A DNA stretch of 64,000 nucleotides from Ephydatia muelleri. Its lineage: Eukaryota; Porifera; Demospongiae; Spongillida; Spongillidae. This document shows positions 58,838 through 64,000 of the stretch, piece after piece (the stretch's first letter is position 1; every line of letters begins with the position of its first letter). The position numbers and the translations under genes were made by a program. The notes under the pieces were generated by a model. That model made no database searches. It saw nothing but the letters and a program-made list of their open reading frames with translations, and was not told the DNA's origin. The stretch lies in NCBI GenBank assembly GCA_013339895.1, contig JABACO010000002.1:3562084-3626083 (forward strand). Reading direction: 5' to 3'.

Positions 58838-60075
58838 CCCATAAAAAGTAAAAGCGCAGATACATTTGCCATTTCCTGCAGTTGTTATTACTTGTTAGGA
58901 CTAGGTCTCGTAGGCTGTCGCTATTCGTTGTGTATGCCATTTTTGTTCTTGAAATGGGCAACCAGGTCGGTCTGTTTGTTGTGTGTCTGTAGACTGTACG
59001 TCTTGACTTTCTGGTAGAATTTAGCAACGTTAATAGTGCTGAGAAATGCTAAGAAAGACGTTCGAAATGGCAACTGTACTGTGTCTATGCACCCTGTAGG
59101 GATTGTTGAGTAGCCTATGGGCGCAGATTTGCCCCACCTGGTAAAGGGCTCCACTACCCTAGTGTACGTGTCGCCCAGTTGGTGATTCCTGCAGCTATTG
59201 AAAGTGTGTAGTGGGTCACAAGAGATGCCTTTACCTCCTTTATAGACGAAAATGCTTAAGTATTGACAAATCCAGCTTAGTGGGACCAGAATGTGGTGCG
59301 CTTGAGGTGCATATTGAGTGGATAAGGTAGCTGTGAGCATTAGAGGCAGTTTCCCAAGACGCTAGAGTGTGATTAGACTGTACGTCTTGACTTGCTGGCA
59401 GCATTCAGCTAGGTGGTGAAAAAAGGCCACACAGAAATTTATAAACGCGTTTTTATATCTTCAGATCGTAGTAGCTTTAAAGAAAAGCTAAAGTAGCCCT
59501 TGGAAACAGATTTGTAAACGTATAGCGTAGAACCTTTGAGGGTAGCCTTTGAGTAGCCCTTGGAAACATATTTGCTCAGCCTTCTAGTTGTAAAGAGCGC
59601 CACTACCAGAAAAGATTAAACCTTTGTGTGTCTATTGTCCAGTAGTGATTCCTGCAGCTATTGAAGGTGTGTGTGGGGTCAGATGAGATGTCTGTACCTC
59701 CTTTATAGCTGAAAAAAATACAATCCAGCTTGGTAGGTTAGGTGGGACCCGTATTTGTTGTGGCAGAGAAGCTTGAGATGCGTCTTTTGGGTGGATAAGG
59801 TAGTTGTGAGCATTGGAAGGAGCTAGCCGACAGTGTCACCAAGACGCTGGAATGATAGGCAGACCTCTTGTAACCGTACGTAGCTACAAAGACTACCCCA
59901 ACTATCCGTACTGGTCGCCATTAGTCCGGTTGGCCGTGTCCAGATGAGCCTATTGGTGTAGTAAAGAGAAGCGTGAAGTGTGTGTGGTTGTGTGGTGTGG
60001 ACCTGCATGTTGTGCGTACGAGCTAGCTAGCTCCCTGAACGTGTTGTCTTTCCATTAACTATTAATCATTTCTTT
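58838..60075 (+). promoter_or_regulatory. Conserved upstream region of Kelch-Roc-COR-Death copy 2
   Basis: Closely similar to about 6590-7800. It ends in the acceptor-like TTTCTTTTCTTTAG eight bases before the AAAATG start context, which suggests a 5' UTR intron. No open gene is seen. Confidence 0.5.
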
Positions 60076-60091
60076 TCTTTAGAACATAAAA

Positions 60092-63000
60092 ATGTTGAGT
60101 TTCGCAACTTGTGTGAATGTGCCTGTGCGAGGTGGTCGAGGAGTGTTGAGTGGTGGTGGTGGTCTAGTGGAGGTGGAGGGTAGGGTTGTGTGGGGAGGAG
60201 GAAGATATAGTGGAGGATATGGAGGAGGAGTGTACGTGTTGGATGAGGTGCGGTCTAAGTGGAGTAGAGTGGCTGATAGTGGTGAGGTGAGGGGCACACT
60301 AGCTGTGTGTGGAGGGAGGCTGGTGTGGGTTGGAGGTGTAAAGGTTGTTGGTGTGATGAGTAAGAAGGTGAAGGAGTTGAGAGGTAGGAGATGGTCCCAC
60401 ATGTCAGACATGTTGGTAGGGTGTTGGGGGTCCTGTGTACTAAGCGTTAGTGGAGGTGGTATGGTGGTGATGGGAGGAAATGGTGATGCATGGCGCTTGG
60501 TGATGGAGAATGGAAGGCTCTTGAATGATGTTCAGGTGTTTGATGGCGGGACACAGACCTGGCACAGAGGACCATCACTTCCTAAGCCATGTGCGGCCAT
60601 GTCAGCAGTGGTCCATGGGGACCTGGTCTTCGTGATGGGAGGTGTGGGCATGGACAGAGCAGTGTGGTGTGCCGACATCCGAGACCTGGTGAGCCACTGA
60701 GCATTGTGTAGCATCTCTGTCCCTTTGTTTAGCGTTTGTGTAGCTGACGCGTGGACACACACCACGCTACTACACACTCACACGCACACGCCTACGAGTC
60801 CACGCTCAACGTGAACCTACGTAGACAGCCTACATACACGCACACACTATACACTCACATGACCACACACGACACATCTCCACCTATTTCCACCACACAC
60901 ATCACATGTGCACACACATTCACAAGACTACTGCACACACCCATGACTCACAGCAATCCATTTGGAGGCAGTTACCAGATGTACCATACTACTGGTCATC
61001 AGTATGTGTGGGTGATGGTGTGCTGCTTGCAATTGGAGGTGCAGAAGACCTTAGTGGATCAAAAAAGACTTCTTCCATCTATGGCCTCCATGGTGTTGAT
61101 AAGAAGTGGAAGCATGTGGGTGACATGCCATTTGCATGTGATAGTGTGGACACACTGATGCTGTCAGATGGAGGCCTGTTGGTGGTTGATGACAAAAGTA
61201 CCTCACTGGTGAACCGTTCAGCACAGCAGTTGTGTTTTCGATTAGTGTAAGGGTGGAAGAGATTCTTTTGATAACGCTATTGTATATGTATTGTGGTTGC
61301 AATGAAGGGTATGTGTGTACTGATGCCAATATGAAAGGAGATGTGAGCATTTTTGTGTCATTCGTTCAACAGGCTCTATGAGGAAGCCATGAGCAAGGGA
61401 TATGTGGAAACTTCAGTGACCAAGTGTCTCATCCTTGGAGCAGCCGGTGTTGGCAAGACTCACCTCAAACACCTCCTTCTCAAGAAGGACCCTCCAGGGC
61501 AACGTGTCAGTACGGGAGTGGCTGACAACCCTGCTCGAGCCATCTCCTTCTCACTGGCTGGTGTAAGTGTACAAGAGGAGGATGACTGGTTTGTGGTTGA
61601 AGATGACCAGGCACTGCTAAGGGTTGTGGGTGGTACCATCAGAGATGGTGGTGTATCCATGACAACATCCTTGGACGAGGTGGTTAGCAGTTTCCCAAAG
61701 ATGACCATTCATGTGTCTAGTGATGGAGCTGGTGCAGTTCACCCAGACCCCACACCTGCCCGAGTCAATACCACCATGGATTTCGACCAACAGAGCAGGA
61801 CTGTATCCATAGAGGAGGAGCTGATTCATCACATCAACCACTCCTCAGGTAGAGAGATGGTTCAGAGCTATCTTACTTAACCTGTACAAATCTCTCTGTA
61901 CATAGACAAGAAGAAACAGTTTGGTGAAGTGGATTCATTTTATTGACAGTGGAGGTCAACTTCAGTACCATGATATCCTTCCATTGTTCATTCAGAAACC
62001 TGCTGTGGCCATATTTGTGAGTACTATGGAGCGGATGGCAAGCCAGTGAGTAGACCATATCGATCATCTCTCTCACACAAACAGATCCTTCAGCACTGTC
62101 TCGGAGCAATGTGCTCACAGGATGCTCGACCTCTGATCATCACCGTGGGAACACACCGAGATGCTGCAGATAGGTGCTCAGAATCCATCGCAGAGAAAAG
62201 CCAAAAGCTCAAGCCATTACTGGATGCAGGCAGTTTTCATATAGTGTACAACAAAGAGAGGCTAAAAGAAGTGGTATTTGCTGTGAACGGGAAAACCCCT
62301 CAGGACGAGGACAGACGTGTTGCTAAGGTACTCAGAGAAGAAATATTATCTGTGTGCCCACAGCCAATAAAGATGCCTATAGCATGGTTTGGACTGGAGG
62401 TTCTTCTCCAAAGGTCATCCGATGATGGCATCTTGAGCCTTGTAGAATGCCAAGGGTGTGCTAAAAGGTTGCACATCGAGGGAGATGCTTTCTCTGCTGC
62501 CTTGCACTATCTAGTCCACAACAATGTGTTCTTACATTACCCAGAGGTTCTTCCCCAGACAGTGTTCTGTGATCCCCAAATTGTCCTCACCAAGGTGTCT
62601 GAAATAGTGGAGTACCACCACAAGCTGTTGTATCGTCCGGATGAAGGTGTGGCAGCTAAGGGGGATCTGGTCAAGTTCAGGGATCATGGACTGTTGTCAG
62701 TGGAGCTCCTGAACAAGTTTTCAAAGCATTACACAGAAGGTCTGTTCATTGCACAAGATCTGTTGAAGTTATTGGTGAGTGTTGGAGCGATTGCTATGGT
62801 CGGGGATGAGGGTATTGAGTACTTGATGCCAGCTCTGCTGCCCCATCTGGACTCTGGCCAAGTGACCAAGTACTGTCAACCAGGTACCTCACTGATAATC
62901 GTGCCCTCCCAAGGATTAGATCTGTGTGAGGGTCAGTTGATGTGGTTTGGTGAGAGTGGTGTCACAAAACAAGATTCCAGTGCAACAGGTGGGTAATGTG

Positions 63001-63353
63001 TGTGGGGGAGATCATGTGATCACTATCTGTTTCATCTAGGTACACTTCCTGTGACCTTGGACAGTGAGCCATCATTACAGCACCTTATGGAGAAAGTAGC
63101 AGCTGTGATTCCAAGCAAGTATGAGATGGTGGGACTTCAACTAGGTCTCACACCATCCCAGCTTCAGGCGATACGACCACAGCACCAAAGCCTGGAGGAT
63201 TACCACAGAGCATTTGGTGAGTTATTTAGTGAGTGGAGGAGACGAGGGTCACCCCCTTACACCTGGAGGACATTGACTGGTGTGTTGAGAAGTGCCAGTG
63301 TTGGTGAAGTCCTGTTATCAGAACAGTTGACCTCCTGGATCACACAACAGTGA
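60092..63353 (+). pseudogene. Kelch-Roc-COR-Death protein gene, copy 2 (decayed)
   Basis: Exon 1 (60,092-60,688) is fully open, from MLSFATCVNVPVRGGRG through Kelch motifs such as LVEVEGRVVWGGG, VYVLDE, VSGGGMVVMGG, VQVFDGGTQTWH and LVFVMGG, to the donor CTG|GTGAGC. The second Kelch exon starts at 60,954. After LLVVDD it jumps to sequence that is intronic in copy 1, losing about 390 bp with the linker exon. Roc exons are 61,373-61,848 (P-loop GAAGVGKT) and 61,906-62,988, then the Death exon 63,040-63,353. Relative to copy 1 there is a 2-nt loss near 61,927, a 40-nt loss near 62,019 that removes the strand after AIF, and an in-frame loss of about 400 nt near 62,917. COR is otherwise intact (PIAWFGLEVLLQRSS). 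The intron before the Death exon keeps correct phase here, unlike copy 1. Confidence 0.75.
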
Positions 63354-64000
63354 CCTCACAAGGTTATGCATGTAGCTGGGAACATTGAACCTTATTATGT
63401 ACTACACAGTCGTTATTTGTATGTGTGTGTGCCATCTGTCTTTCTGTTGTTTTAAATGGTGTTGCTATTCCTGTTTGTTCAGAAAATGTTTGGTCTTGTT
63501 GATGTCCTGATGATTTAAACTCTAGAATGCAGCTTAATCTTAAACTGGTCACATTCAATACAATATGTGTTGCTTTAAAAAGTGCCTGCCTCATACATGT
63601 GGCTATGTGGTGACAGCCTTAGGGACACATGGCCTCAGTTGCCTGTGGTGGGAGGCTAGACATTCTCAGCATGCAGCCATCATCAATAGTGTTATTCACC
63701 AGTCACTAGCCTTCTATCAAGATACCATCTGGCCTTGAACCAGGTGGGAGAGACCAGATGACATCACCACTGCACCATGGAGCTGTGGTCTGGGTTCTTT
63801 GTGAGCCACACGGCTGCTGACCATGGTCAAAAGAACCATTGTGAAGGACCAACGTACATCACAGCGAATGTATTCAGAACCTGTATGATGGCATGTAGCT
63901 ATTGAGAAAAGACAGTTCGGTTGTACGTCACGCTTGGGGGCTGGTGCAGTGATCGAATTAATCGACAATGAATTTTAATAATAATTCATAGCTTCATCGT
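63354..64000 (+). repeat. Tandem-unit flank, copy C
   Basis: 3' flank of copy 2. From about 63,480 it repeats 1-555 and 12,291-12,930, so a third SMP-30-bearing unit probably follows beyond the window. Confidence 0.75.

Overview
The window is eukaryotic and fits a marine invertebrate, most probably a demosponge of the Amphimedon type. That assignment is inference: introns are short (about 45-90 bp) with good GT/AG borders, CA/TG-rich simple sequence is abundant, many DNA transposons are present, and there is a tandemly repeated Kelch-Roc-COR-Death gene. There is no sign of operons, CRISPR arrays or recognisable RNA genes. Two runs of exactly 1000 N (5005-6004 and 18798-19797) are scaffold gaps.

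Layout. (1) 1-18.5 kb and 56.4-64 kb hold a tandem array. Each unit carries an unrecognised partial gene, SMP-30/regucalcin-like exons and dispersed repeats, followed by a plus-strand gene for a Kelch + Roc GTPase + COR + Death-domain protein (7.8-12.2 kb and 60.1-63.35 kb). The sequence at 1 recurs at about 12,291 and again at about 63,480. The first unit is about 12.3 kb long; the second has grown to about 51 kb because some 39 kb of repeats and transposons lie inside it. Both Kelch-Roc-COR-Death copies and the SMP-30 copies are decayed. An isolated axonemal dynein intermediate chain (DNAI1-like) exon lies at 15.2 kb.

(2) 20.1-24.5 kb is a satellite of 152-bp monomers with a ten-monomer (1520-bp) higher-order repeat. 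Next comes a 682-bp Harbinger-like element with a Myb/SANT remnant (24.6-25.3 kb), then a minus-strand CACTA/EnSpm-type transposase (25.6-28.6 kb) facing a divergent pair of small plus-strand genes (28.9-30.0 kb).

(3) 30-36.5 kb is mostly non-coding. It has CA microsatellites and a 2.7-kb terminal-inverted-repeat element (33.8-36.5 kb) that holds a minisatellite and a chain of tiny exon-like segments.

(4) 37.2-43.1 kb is a ten-exon BEN-domain gene whose intron phases all agree (about 316 codons). Its second exon is interrupted by a 3.94-kb DNA transposon (37,799-41,736) with 525-bp terminal inverted repeats, a CAGT target duplication and a transposase of a family I recognise only as uncharacterised. 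This is the most interesting object in the window.

(5) 43.6-50 kb is a GGAGTGATGGA minisatellite split by a fairly young Ty3/Gypsy retrotransposon (44,457-48,714). 50-56 kb holds retroelement fragments, a decayed hAT transposase and a chromodomain fragment. 56.4-60 kb is the upstream region of the second Kelch-Roc-COR-Death copy.
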